DNA of 64,000 nucleotides, from positions 53,354 to 117,353 of the forward strand of contig JAMFTG010000719.1 of assembly GCA_023974075.1 (NCBI GenBank), given 5' to 3'. Of this stretch, positions 48,423 to 58,752 are shown piece after piece; within the stretch, counting starts at the first letter, position 1; each line of letters opens with the position of its first letter. The notes under the pieces are model-generated. The model saw only the letters and a program-made list of their open reading frames with translations. It did not search any database and had not been told where the DNA came from. Source of the stretch: Chaenocephalus aceratus. Taxonomy: Eukaryota > Chordata > Actinopteri > Perciformes > Channichthyidae. Made by a program: the position numbers and the translations under genes.

Positions 48423-48639
48423 TGTCGAGCCCTGCGTCACACCACTAGTAGATGGCGCTCCGAGCTGAATAAGGGCGTCAAATGAAGGCAAGACGCCCGC
48501 CTGGCGGAAACGCTGGAATTAGGAATATCTTGTGATGAAGTGCACACTGACCTGAGCTCCAGGGGCCTCCTTCTTCTCCTCCATGCTGCTCATCAGCTGT
48601 CCTGATGAAGACCACAGAGCTGCTTCATTATTAATATAA
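48423..48639. other. Intervening sequence with a possible small minus-strand exon
   Basis: On the minus strand, tcttcatcag followed by QLMSSMEEKKEAPGAQ and then cag|gtcagt (about 48605 to 48551) has acceptor, open frame and donor in order. The match to splice rules is good, but no gene or neighbouring exon is recognised, so this is only a candidate. Confidence 0.25.
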
Positions 48640-49192
48640 TACAAATATTTAGATATAATTCATCATAAACTGTCAGCAGTGAAGAGGAGGAATTCAAAGA
48701 GTTTATTCAATGATATGTTCTATTTCTAGATGCTTCTATGTAGTGTTTTATCACACCACGTGCAGTGCCTTGTCTCATCTATGCTGCTGTGACGTAAACA
48801 TGGTCCACATGGATCCATTTGGTCCATGTGATGCTAAGCAGAGGAGAACATGATAGACTCTAACTTACAGCTCACAGTTAGTTCACTTTTGTTTCATTAA
48901 AATGACTTTATTCACATAGAAAGTGACATTAATGGATGTTTGAACCACGGTTATAACGCTATCCGTGTGAAACTATCACTAAGTTAACACAGAAAGCAAA
49001 CATTAGCTAGTGAGACTGTTTAATGTACTCCATGTATACAGTATTTTCTGTATATTGTGTATTCTTTAGATACTCTAGTGATATGTGTCCTGTGTGTATA
49101 CTTGCTGCTAATGCTTCATTTTTATTATCTTATTGCATCTTTTAAATATGTTTAACTCGTGTAATGCATGAAAACACCTCTGCTGGGACACA
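48640..49192 (+). repeat. Flank of copy B, inverted partner of 28990-29390
   Basis: acattagctagtgagactgt and ctccatgtatacagtatttt recur in reverse complement at 29000-29180. No coding sequence is seen. Confidence 0.75.
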
Positions 49193-49839
49193 ATCATTTC
49201 CCAGTTTAAGATAAATCATTATTTAAATAAAGTATATCTATTTATCTAATGAGCTAAACCGTCGCTTAGCTTAGCGTTAGCAGCTAACTGAAGAACCCCA
49301 TTCATTTCAATGGGAAAAATGCTACGTCGTGGTGAATGGCGATGCTAATAAGCTAGTTAGAGCATACATTTAAAACCATATCTATGGCAAAGAGCACCAA
49401 CACAACAACTCAAACCGTCTTAAAGACAACTGGTGTAATAAATAACTAACATAAAGTCAGCTGAGCATTACAAATCAACTGTTACTCCCCAGAGCCCAAC
49501 TGGAATAATACCTGTAGCTGTTAGCCGATAGCCGTTAGCTTTCAGACTTTAGCTGTTAGACTGTAGCTTTTAGACTGTAGCTGTTAGACTTTATTTAAAG
49601 ATAGTTTGAGACTATTTTTGTCGCACATTTTAAAGTTTTTTTGTAACTTTCTTTCTTCCAAGATTATAGCTGTTGTGTTAAATAGGATAACTTCTGATTC
49701 GTGATTAACTGTAAGCTAAGAGGTGTAAATACACTTAATGAAACCTCTGCAGGTGTTTAATACACTCACCTCTTCTTTTTTCCTTCTTCTCCTCTCGGTT
49801 TTGGGCGGATTGCAAAGAACTTTAAAGGTGCATCTTCTT

Positions 49840-50296
49840 CTTCTCTCGTTTTCTTCTTCTTCTTCTCTCGTTTTCTTCTTCTTCTTCTTTCGTGTTTATT
49901 GGCGGTTGGCAAACCAACTTGTAGGTGCATTACCGCCACCAACTGGACTGGAGTGTGGACAAGAGACTATGCAGAAAACAAGAAACAAAACAAAGAACCG
50001 AAACTCTAGATTATTTTAAAAGTATTTCTCTTAGAAATTTAATAATCTCACAATATATATTGCCTGATGTTTTCCCTAACAGCCCTGATAGCGACAAGTC
50101 ATGGAATGTTGCTTTCTTCAGAGTCTGGAAAAGCACATTTCTCTGAGTACTATATTTCCTGCAAAGCAGTAAAACATGCTCAACAGTTTCTGGCTGGCTG
50201 CAGTGTATACACTTTCCGGTTGGATGCTTTCCTATTATAATTAAAGTATGATTGAGACCTGTATGTAATGGCACTCTTGCCACTATAGAGCGGGGT
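49840..50296 (-). pseudogene. I/Nimb-like LINE 3' end, copy B
   Basis: The minus strand encodes GKCIHCSQPETVEHVLLLCR. The tail is seen as ttc repeats at 49838-49890. It equals 23100-23572, with a Val-to-Ile change in the knuckle. Confidence 0.8.
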
Positions 50297-50695
50297 TGAC
50301 GCAATCCAAAACAATAAGCAGCCGAAGGTTTTCAGTCAAAAAATATACAATTTATTAACAACAAAGTATTGACTTAAATAGTCTCAAAATATTATACAGT
50401 ATTTCGGCGATATGCTTTCCTAACTAAACTATACTTTGTTTGCAGTCCAATTTGCAACACCAATCTCTGTCTGCAATTTGCGGTCGAAAAACTGTTCCGC
50501 TCCCCGTCTCATCAGGTCTCCGAGTTACCTCACTTAAATACACACCGGAAGGTACAAGGAAACAGATCATATTTACGATATACAATTAACAATCATTTCA
50601 TCAAAAACATATTCACCATGGCAATATAAATCCTTTTCCATCATTACATCATTTATCAAATTATGACTCGAAATAATAACTTTGTGGCTCTAACA
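50297..50695 (-). mobile_element. BEL/Pao-type LTR (399 bp), copy B
   Basis: Same ends as copy A (TGTTAGAGCC to TTGCGTCA on the minus strand) and equal length. The preceding purine stretch is aattaggggccgg here, one base different from copy A. Confidence 0.75.
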
Positions 50696-50928
50696 TACCG
50701 GCCCCTAATTGTTGACGCAGTAGCAAAACAATTAATACATTATAATAGAGCCACAAAACAAGCAGTTACTCAAAATGTAACCGTCATCAATATACAATCA
50801 TTGTCATAGTTCATAGTCCAATGTTTGTGTGTGGTGTGTTTGCATGAATTCAAGAGGAAAAAGGGGGGGGGCATGTGTGTGTGTGTGATACTGGGTGTCA
50901 GAGGTTACCAGCACATGACACCTTGTGT

Positions 50929-51141
50929 TCAATCAACTGCTTCCAGAAGCAGACAGAGCTTGTCAATTGGTCGCTGTAAGGTGCTACTCTTGGTTTTCAC
51001 CAAGACACTGCGGACAAGCCCTTTGGACCCTGACAGTGTCTGTATCACCCGGTGCTGTGTTATCCACGATGACGACGAGGTCATTGGGGCGAAGGTTCCG
51101 TTTGGGGTTGTGCCATTTGAGTACAAGTCCTCCTTGTGAAA
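50929..51141 (-). pseudogene. BEL/Pao pol C-terminus, copy B
   Basis: RVIQTLSGSKGLVRSVLVKT and RPIDKLCLLLEAVD appear as in copy A, with the same upstream phase change. Confidence 0.7.
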
Positions 51142-53390
51142 GAGTCCAGGTGGGCCCCCTGGAAATGAAAAGTTTATGATTAAACGTTATTTGTCATCGT
51201 TGGAGCCAGTATTTTGATTTGATAAGAAAGGCCACCTAATGGTGACGTCTGTAGTCAACGCACTATAAAGGACTACAATTCCCACGCCGCCTGCGCTGAA
51301 GCCACAGTGATGGGCAACCTGTTGGAGAGACGCCGTCGAGGAACAGTTTTAACCATACACATACACAAATCGTACAAGTACCCTTTAAGTTATGAAGTTA
51401 TAGAAGCCTTACCAAGAAGAAAGAATACCGTCGTTTGTTATTTGATTTGAGTTTTGCCTCTTTGTTTTGAATATTGTAAAGGCCTCTTTTCTTTGTTGCA
51501 TGTGTAAAAGTTTGTTATTTTATTTTGAGCAAACACATCGCAACATCATCCAAACCATCGGAGGCCGAGTAACTCTTCAACTGTAAGTAATATAAAGGAA
51601 AGAAAACGAGTTAGAAGTGTCTGTTTAGGCGTCTAGTGGCTTGATAGAAAAACAAGGAATGAAGCCACGACAATCTTTCTAGTCGGACCCATTAGAGCGT
51701 AAAAACTGTAGCTATAAGTATCTGAAATAAATATGTACTGAAAGAATAACTGCATGCATTGTTTCTTATGCGCAATTACTTCATTCTGTCTTTGTGTTTT
51801 TCGTCCTGCATTTATTGGGCCCCCCTCAGAAGATAACTGGCCCCAGTCAGAATATAGCATGGTGATGCAGTTGGTCCTCTAGCCTGTAGCCTTTGACCTG
51901 ATGAGGCGTTCTCTGCCGGTTATAAAGGAGCCATGAAAACACAACAACTTCAGTCTAATACAAAAATAAATACATTTATGTCATCAAGTTTTTTTATTGA
52001 GCACATTTTAACAAGGCATAAATAAATCAATAAGATATCGTGCAAAGGAAGCATCTTATAAAACTACTTTTAAATGCAGTAAAGAAAAAGCCAATACAAA
52101 TTAAAACAAGATGAATTGGAATAAAAAAAGGTTGCCCTGCTCTCCTCTGTGTTTCAGTCGCGGTCTCTAAGCCCCGCCTCCAGCCCCTGGTCTCCCTGAT
52201 GGAGGGCTCCACCTGTCGGGGGGGTCCGGTGTAGCTCACCTGTGATATGTGACTTCAAACAACCAAAAAGAAACATCAAATGCAGGGACGCGGAAAGTCA
52301 GTCAGAGTTGGGGGTGCGGGTGGGGGTGCCTCGCAGCGGCGAAACTGTGGCGCTTGCACTGCGTTTGCGCTTCAGACGAGGCTCCCTCCGCAAAACGAGG
52401 GGGGAGGGTCCGGTATAATAGCGTCACACTAAATGCAGTCATTTGGTCTTTAGCAGCAGCTTGTGAGAGCAGCGCGTTCATCGGTGTTCGTTGTCATGCT
52501 GCCAGCTTGTTGACGGCCTGTGTGTTGATGGGACTTCTCATGCTCCCTAAATGTTTCCTCTGCCTTTCTCCAGTTCTTAAACCGTGCTTTCACAAAACTC
52601 CCATCCCTGATCTGCACTGACGAGCTTCTTTTCTATAGCAGAGCAACAGAAGAAGCACACTGCATGATCCCTTTCTCTTATCGTGAAGCTTTTTAGAGAC
52701 TGCTTACACTGAAACGCTAACTCAAACACACTCAAAATAAAACTTTTGTATTGATTTGATTAGTGAACTTTTTGGCGTTGCAGTTACAACTCTCCACCAG
52801 CAGGTGGGGGTGCTGCAGCCCCCTCAGCACCCCCCCTTCCCACGGCCATGATCAAATGACTAAAGAAACATCAGAGAGAAGCTGAGTTACTGCAAGGAGA
52901 GGAGGAAGTACTGAAACATACACAAAGCAACCACTTAGAAAGCAAAAGGACTGAAAGGGGATCAAAACAGACGACTTGGAACGATCACATGAATACAGAA
53001 CAAGTGTTAAAAAGATGCAAAAAGACTGAAAGTAGATTTGGTGACGCAAACAAAGACACCCCCCCTCGCTTGGACCTTACAACAGGAACTTGATCTTTAA
53101 ATTCACACATTTCAAGTTGTATATCTCTACAACTCCATCTTAGTGCCAAAGTCTGTCCCCTCCCAGAGACGTTGATCGCTTCTCAGGAAAGAAGAGTAAT
53201 GATGAGAAGGAAGCAGACGTTGTGTCAGAGTGGAACATGTCCATGTTGCTGAGCAACAGACAGGAAGCAGGGGGCGGGTCTCTGACTCTGGACCTTCACA
53301 CTCACATGTGTTAATATGTAATCCACTACAATAGGCTAGTTGCACGGGATGACGTATTTCCATTTCCAGTTCATTGAGCGTGCGCTTGTA
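51142..53390. other. Anonymous interior of copy B
   Basis: It matches 24441-26690. No protein is recognised. The block at 53090-53360 is the third copy of the repeat found at 6030-6301 and 26395-26660. Confidence 0.3.
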
Positions 53391-55880
53391 AACTTCCGGT
53401 CTGCGGTAGAGCGGTAGAGGGGGTGGTGGCAACACTGGACTGTGACTGGACGAGAGATGGCAGAGGGAAGTGACGAGGCAGGAAGTTAAGTTGAAGGAGG
53501 ACACTCTGATAGTGAGTAAAAGAGAGTACTGTTTATGGCAGAGAGGATCAACTGTTCAGCGCAGACTAAAGCCAATTTAATTGTCAAATCATCTGAAAAG
53601 TACCTTGATGTGAAAGGGATGCACTGGGGACACGTGAAAGATATCCTAGATGATGACGTCCAACAGCCTCAGACATGGACTGGATCATCCTGGTGGTGGT
53701 AATTGTACTGCAGTGGAATGCTAGAAGTTTAATTGCAAATGGACAAGAGTTCAACAAATATATTGAGAACCTGGGAGAGAAACCTAAAGTTCCTTGTATT
53801 CAGGAAACATGGCTGAAAGCACAACTGGGTTTTATTGTGAAGGGATATCCTGCAGCTAGACGAGATAGGGACTCTGGCAGAGGGGGAGGAGTTGCAACAT
53901 TCATACAGAGTGGGATAAGTTACAAAGTTATGCATGTAGGTACAGATCATGAAGCAATAGTTATAGGGTATGGAATGATAGAGGACCTATAGATATAGTG
54001 AATTATTATAATGTGGGAAATTAGATCAAAGTGTATTAGAGGATGCTGGGGGTTCACTGCAAGACAAAGTAATATGGTGTGGGGGTTTTAGCTCACATAG
54101 CTCGCTATGGGGAAGCAGGAGCACAGATGCAGATGGGGCAGTAGTTGAGGAATGTATAGATGACCTCGGGCTAGTGTGCATTAACACTGGAGAAGGAACA
54201 CGATATAATTGCACGAAGAATATAGAAACAGTACTCGACATTTGTATCTAGTGCTTTAGCAGGTATAAGTACATGGAATGTGGTGAAGCATGCTACAGTG
54301 GGCAGCGATCATTATCCGGTAAGGACTAAAGTTGGGACCAACATAAGGTTTGAAAAGGAAAGAAAAGTCCTAGATGGAAACTGGGAAAGGCTGATTGGGA
54401 TGCCTTCCAAGCTGTAAGTACGAATAGATGTAAAACACTTCAAGAGGAAAATGATGATGATATAAATAAATGCAATGATGAGCTGGTTAAGGTTATCATT
54501 CATTCAGCGAAAGAAACAATTCCAGAAAGTGCAGGAGTTAGGCGCACCAAGGGTGTACCCTGGTGGAATGGTGAATGCAGTGAATCCATTAAAGACAGGA
54601 ATAAAGCATTCAGGAAACTCAAACAACTCCATTCTCAGGAAGCTTTGAATCAGGGTGAAAGGGCCCAGGCTGTAGTGAGGAGAACAATAAGAACGCAGAA
54701 ACACACTTTTTGGAGGCAATACTGCAATAGTATTGGAAGAGAGGTACAGCTTGCAGGTGTTTGGGGCATGATTAGGAGAATGGGGGAATTCTAAGGAACT
54801 ATGAGGTGCCAGTTTTGAGCAGAGGGGACAAAATGGCTGTCTCAAACGTAGGAAAGGCGGAACTTCTAGCTCAAACATTTAGGAAAGTTCATAGTTCAGA
54901 TAACCTTACAGAGGAAGCCAGGCAGTGCAGAAATGATACACGAATGGAAAACCCGAGAATATTGGATAGAGTAGAAGCGTTAGGAGATCAGTTGGACCTG
55001 CATTTTATATGTTTGAGTTGAGAAGAGCAATTATTAGAGCTCTCCAAACCACTGCTGGGAAAGATGGTGTTCGTTACAAAACGCTGGAACACATGACAGA
55101 TAACTCTCTACTCATTGTGTTGAGGTTGGTTAACAGGGTGTGGGATTCTGGCCAACTTCCTTCAGTGTGGGAACAAGCGATAATAGGGCCCATCCTGAAG
55201 CCAGGGAAAGACCCTTCAGACCCATCTAGCTCCAGGCCTATCGCCCTGACATCTCATGTGTGCAAAGTCATGGAGAGAATGGTTCCAGAAAGGTTAACGT
55301 ATATCTTAGAAAGTAAAGCTCTGTTGTCCCCATATCAAAGTGGGTTCCAGAGGGGTCGGGACACAATGGATTCTACATTGTGCTGAGAATCAGACATCAG
55401 GAAAGCACAGACCAACAAGGAAGTAGTGACTGCAGTCTTCTTTGATGTTGAAAAGGCTTATGACCTGCTCTGGAAGGAAGGACTACTAATCAAGTTCAAA
55501 TCATTGGGAATTGGTGGTAAAGCATATAATTGGGTTATGAATGTTTTACTGGACAGAAAAATACAAGTAAGAGTAGGTGCAGAATATTCAGGTGTTAATG
55601 CTGTGGAAATGGTACTCCGCAAGGCAGTGTGTGCGGTCCGTTGCTGTTCAATATAATGATGCATGACGTCTTTAATCAGATGATGGGGCTTTGTGGGCAA
55701 AAGGCCGCAATGTAGCACATGTTGGAAAGAAAATACAAGCTGCAATAGTTGAAGTGGAGAAATGGACAAATACATGGGGATTCAAACTGTCAGTAGCTCA
55801 GACGCAGGTCATTTGTTTTACCAAACGGCATAACATTGCTCCTATATCGTTAAAATGGTATGAGCAGCCTCTTGAACCAA
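53391..55880 (+). pseudogene. I/Nimb-like LINE, endonuclease through RT, broken (copy B)
   Basis: The endonuclease and linker are as in copy A. From 54749 RT follows instead of the deletion: ALQTTAGKDGVRYKTLEHMT, LKPGKDPSDPSSSRPIALTS, YQSGFQRGRDTMDSTL, AVFFDVEKAYDLLWKEGLLI, then in another phase GTPQGSVCGPLLFNIMM. After a deletion come DDGALWAKGRNVAHVGKKIQ and WGFKLSVAQTQVICFTK. Multiple phase changes occur. It stops at about 55880, where the inverted-repeat element begins, so RNase H and the C-terminus are missing. Confidence 0.85.
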
Positions 55881-56227
55881 CACACTCTCACTCCCTAAGC
55901 GTCCAATAGCGACGTTTGGTCAGTGTCCGTGGCGTCCAATTGTGACGCTCCTAGGCTCCTTCAGCGTCATAAAGGGACGCAAATAGCTTTCAACTGATTG
56001 CAATGTATTCCCATCTGCGTCGGGATTTGACGCTCATGGAAGCACGGCATTCGTTTATGTCGGCTGCCCTTAAAGGTAATGTGAGCGTCCATTCCCAGGA
56101 GTAAAGGATGGCAGAAGACACTACACTACCCAGAATCCCCAGCTATCGTTTGGACTACACCATGTGCTCTGTTTGACAAACCCCGTGATAGTCCTCAAGC
56201 TCTGTGATTGGAGAGTGTGCTCCGAGG

Positions 56228-56400
56228 TGTAATGTTGTTACATACTATTTGGTCCGGAGTTGTGGATACCCGGAATGTGATATGCGGGACACGGATTATT
56301 AGGTTGTACAGAGCGGGAATAAAGCACAGTTAACGATACTCGCTGTCTCCTGAGTTGTCTATAACAAAGCAAGATACACCTACCAAATGACAACACTACA
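56228..56400 (+). repeat. Gypsy 5' LTR (173 bp)
   Basis: It contains a polyadenylation word, aataaa (56319-56324). It is followed at 56401 by actggcgacgaggat, where the primer-binding site is expected. I cannot assign the priming tRNA. Confidence 0.9.
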
Positions 56401-56541
56401 ACTGGCGACGAGGATACCGCAACACATCGCAGAATGAGGGAAGAGAAATAAAACATCCACAATTCTGGATAAGCGGTAAGCGAACTACGTTGGCTAACAC
56501 ATAAGGCTAACAAGCTAGCCAAGCCATCCACGGGACGCACC

Positions 56542-56883
56542 ATGGCCAATCTCCCACATTTCCCGCAGTTTGATGTGCACACTGAACCCAGCTCTGTAGG
56601 CTCGAGGTGGAAAAGGTGGATTAAACGATTCACCAACTTCCTAGTGGCATTAGACATAAAGGAGGATACACAAAAACGTGCGCTATTGCTGCACTATGCT
56701 GGATCAGACGTGTATGACATATTTGACACGCTGCCAGGAACGGGAGACGCTGATGATTACGATACGGCCATAGCGAGCCTGCAAACCTATTTCTGCCCCA
56801 AAGTAAATCCTGAATATGAGATCTATATTTTCAGACAAGCCAGGCAAAATGACAGTGAGACATTGGATGCTTTCCACACGTGA
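56542..56883 (+). CDS. gag: Gypsy Gag, N-terminal part, ended by an in-frame TGA
   Basis: It starts MANLPHFPQFDVHTEPSSVG and contains the Gag helical region (WIKRFTNFLVALDIKEDTQK, LLLHYAGSDVYDIF, LQTYFCPKVNPEYEIYIFRQ). Gag forms the particle that packages the element's RNA in the cytoplasm. The frame ends at TGA 56881-56883, just after LDAFHT. The following codons continue the same frame with Gag-like sequence, so the stop splits Gag. The context ACG-TGA fits loss of an Arg CGA by CpG decay. 113 residues remain. Confidence 0.85.
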   Translation: MANLPHFPQFDVHTEPSSVGSRWKRWIKRFTNFLVALDIKEDTQKRALLLHYAGSDVYDIFDTLPGTGDADDYDTAIASLQTYFCPKVNPEYEIYIFRQARQNDSETLDAFHT

Positions 56884-58752
56884 CTGAGACAGTTGGCATC
56901 AACATGTGACTTTACCGACGCTAATAAGGAAATAAAGTCACAGATTATTCTAAACTGCAGTTCCGCACGCCTCCGCAGGGTGGCGCTAAAGGACAGCGAC
57001 ATGACACTTCAAAAACGACTGGATGCAGGCAGAGCTGAAGAACTGTCAGACAAACAAGCTGCAGTTATGGAGACAGGAAGATCACAAAAAGAATTCCCAG
57101 TGCATGCTGTACAAAAGAAAAGCTTCCAAAGTCATAAACAATTCAATAAATATAATAATGTGAAGCATGAATACAAAACCTGCAACAACTGTGGTGGACA
57201 GTTTCCTCATGAGGGAGGACAAGCAAACTGCCCAGCAAAGGGGAAAGATTGTAAAGCATGTGGAAAATTAAATCATTTCCAAAGATGCTGCAGATCACAA
57301 AACAAAGATTATACCCCTAAAGCTGCAGAAAAACAACAACATTACCGACCAAAATACAAAGTGCATCAAGTGCAGAAACAAACTGAGCAAAAGACACAGA
57401 GACCAGACACTCCAGACAGCTCAGCAGAAGATGACTATGTGTATGTTGTATGCACACTGCAAGACAAAGCAGGACACAAACGTACACAAATAAAAATTGT
57501 GGACACAGTAATACATGTTATTGTTGACTCTGGTGCGACAGTGAACATATTAGATGATGTTTCCTATGAAGAGCTAAAAGCCAGTTGTGAACTGCAACCA
57601 TCTGCTGCCAAGATCTATCCTTATGGCTCATCCACTGCTCTTCCTTTGAGAGGAACATTTAAAGCTGCAGTCCATTCAACTACTTCCACAGTAAATGCAG
57701 CTACATTCTATGTGATACAGGGTGACCATGGCTCACTGCTGAGTCGAAAGACAGCAACAGAACTAGGACTTCTGAAAGTTGTAAACTCTATGTCCACAGA
57801 AATGCCTATTTCATCCCCAAACCAGCTCCTCCATGAGTACCAAGACATCTTTCAAGGCATAGGAAAACTCAAAGATTTTCAAGTGAAGCTACACATTGAT
57901 GAGTCAGTGCAACCTGTGACACAGCCACACAGGAGGATTCCTTTCCACATGAGAAAAAGAGTGGAATCAGAATTAAACCAGCTACAGGAAAAAGGAGTCA
58001 TCGAGAGAATCAGCGGCCCAACGCCATGGGTGTCTCCGATAGTTGCTACACCAAAACCAAAGAACCCTGACAAAGTTCGCATCTGTGTGGATATGCGCCT
58101 GCCGAACACAGCAATACAGCGAGAGCGCCACATCACACCAACTGTAGATGACCTCATCCACGACCTGAATGGAGCTGTAGTATTCTCCAAGCTGGATCTG
58201 AATGCTGGATACCATCAACTTGAGCTACATCCAGATTCAAGGTATATCACCACCTTCCCTACACACACTGGCCTCTGGAGGTACACCAGACTGAACTTTG
58301 GCATTAACTCTGCTGCTGAAGTGTTCCAAAATGTCATTCAAGGAGTGCTACGTGGTATCCCCAACGTCAGGAACATGAGTGATGACATCATTGTGTATGG
58401 GAAAACACAAGAAGAGCACAACAATAGCCTCAAAGCTGTTTTTCAGAGACTGAGGGAGAAAAATATCACACTCAATGCTGATAAATGTGAATACAGTAAA
58501 CCAGAGCTTGAGTTCTTTGGCTATATTTTTTCTGAAAAAGGCATATCTGCAGATCCTAAAAAGATCACTGCCATCAAGAACCTTCCTCCACCCCAAAACG
58601 CATCAGAGGTTCGCAGTCTGCTCGGGATGATAACATACTGCTCACGTTTCATTCATGACTATGCCACGATCTCTGAACCTTTACGTCAACTAACAAAAAA
58701 GACACTACTTGGTCATGGGGACCACAACAACAGTCGGCAATGGAGAGGCTAA
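56884..58752 (+). CDS. pol: Gypsy Gag C-terminus, protease and reverse transcriptase
   Basis: This is the same frame as Gag; the first Met is at 56893. Numbered from that Met, Cys-rich zinc knuckles lie at residues 97-133 (CNNCGG to CKACGKLNHFQRCC). The aspartic protease motif VDSGATVNIL is at 211-220. RT spans about 365-550 with LDLNAGYHQLELHPDSRY, LNFGINSAAEVFQNV and the catalytic pair in MSDDIIVYG, then FFGYIFSEKGISADPKK. RT copies the element's RNA into DNA. The sequence leaves the expected reading after LRQLTKK (58695-58701) and ends at a stop at 58750-58752. The RNase H part continues in the -1 phase. Confidence 0.9.
   Translation: MRQLASTCDFTDANKEIKSQIILNCSSARLRRVALKDSDMTLQKRLDAGRAEELSDKQAAVMETGRSQKEFPVHAVQKKSFQSHKQFNKYNNVKHEYKTCNNCGGQFPHEGGQANCPAKGKDCKACGKLNHFQRCCRSQNKDYTPKAAEKQQHYRPKYKVHQVQKQTEQKTQRPDTPDSSAEDDYVYVVCTLQDKAGHKRTQIKIVDTVIHVIVDSGATVNILDDVSYEELKASCELQPSAAKIYPYGSSTALPLRGTFKAAVHSTTSTVNAATFYVIQGDHGSLLSRKTATELGLLKVVNSMSTEMPISSPNQLLHEYQDIFQGIGKLKDFQVKLHIDESVQPVTQPHRRIPFHMRKRVESELNQLQEKGVIERISGPTPWVSPIVATPKPKNPDKVRICVDMRLPNTAIQRERHITPTVDDLIHDLNGAVVFSKLDLNAGYHQLELHPDSRYITTFPTHTGLWRYTRLNFGINSAAEVFQNVIQGVLRGIPNVRNMSDDIIVYGKTQEEHNNSLKAVFQRLREKNITLNADKCEYSKPELEFFGYIFSEKGISADPKKITAIKNLPPPQNASEVRSLLGMITYCSRFIHDYATISEPLRQLTKKTLLGHGDHNNSRQWRG

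Larger units (their letters stand above)
49193..54748 (+). repeat. Segmental duplication copy B, partner of 22442-28055
   Basis: It has the same contents and direction as copy A. It differs by a few small indels and substitutions, for example a shortened stretch near 52400 where copy A reads agaacgaggccccacgcag. Unlike copy A, it is followed by RT sequence of the same LINE. Confidence 0.9.

Noticed and set aside
57879..58218. Minus-strand open frames inside the Gypsy pol, and 58348-58596, 59472-59690 and 59835-60086
   Set aside because: Antisense shadows of clear protease/RT/integrase coding sequence.
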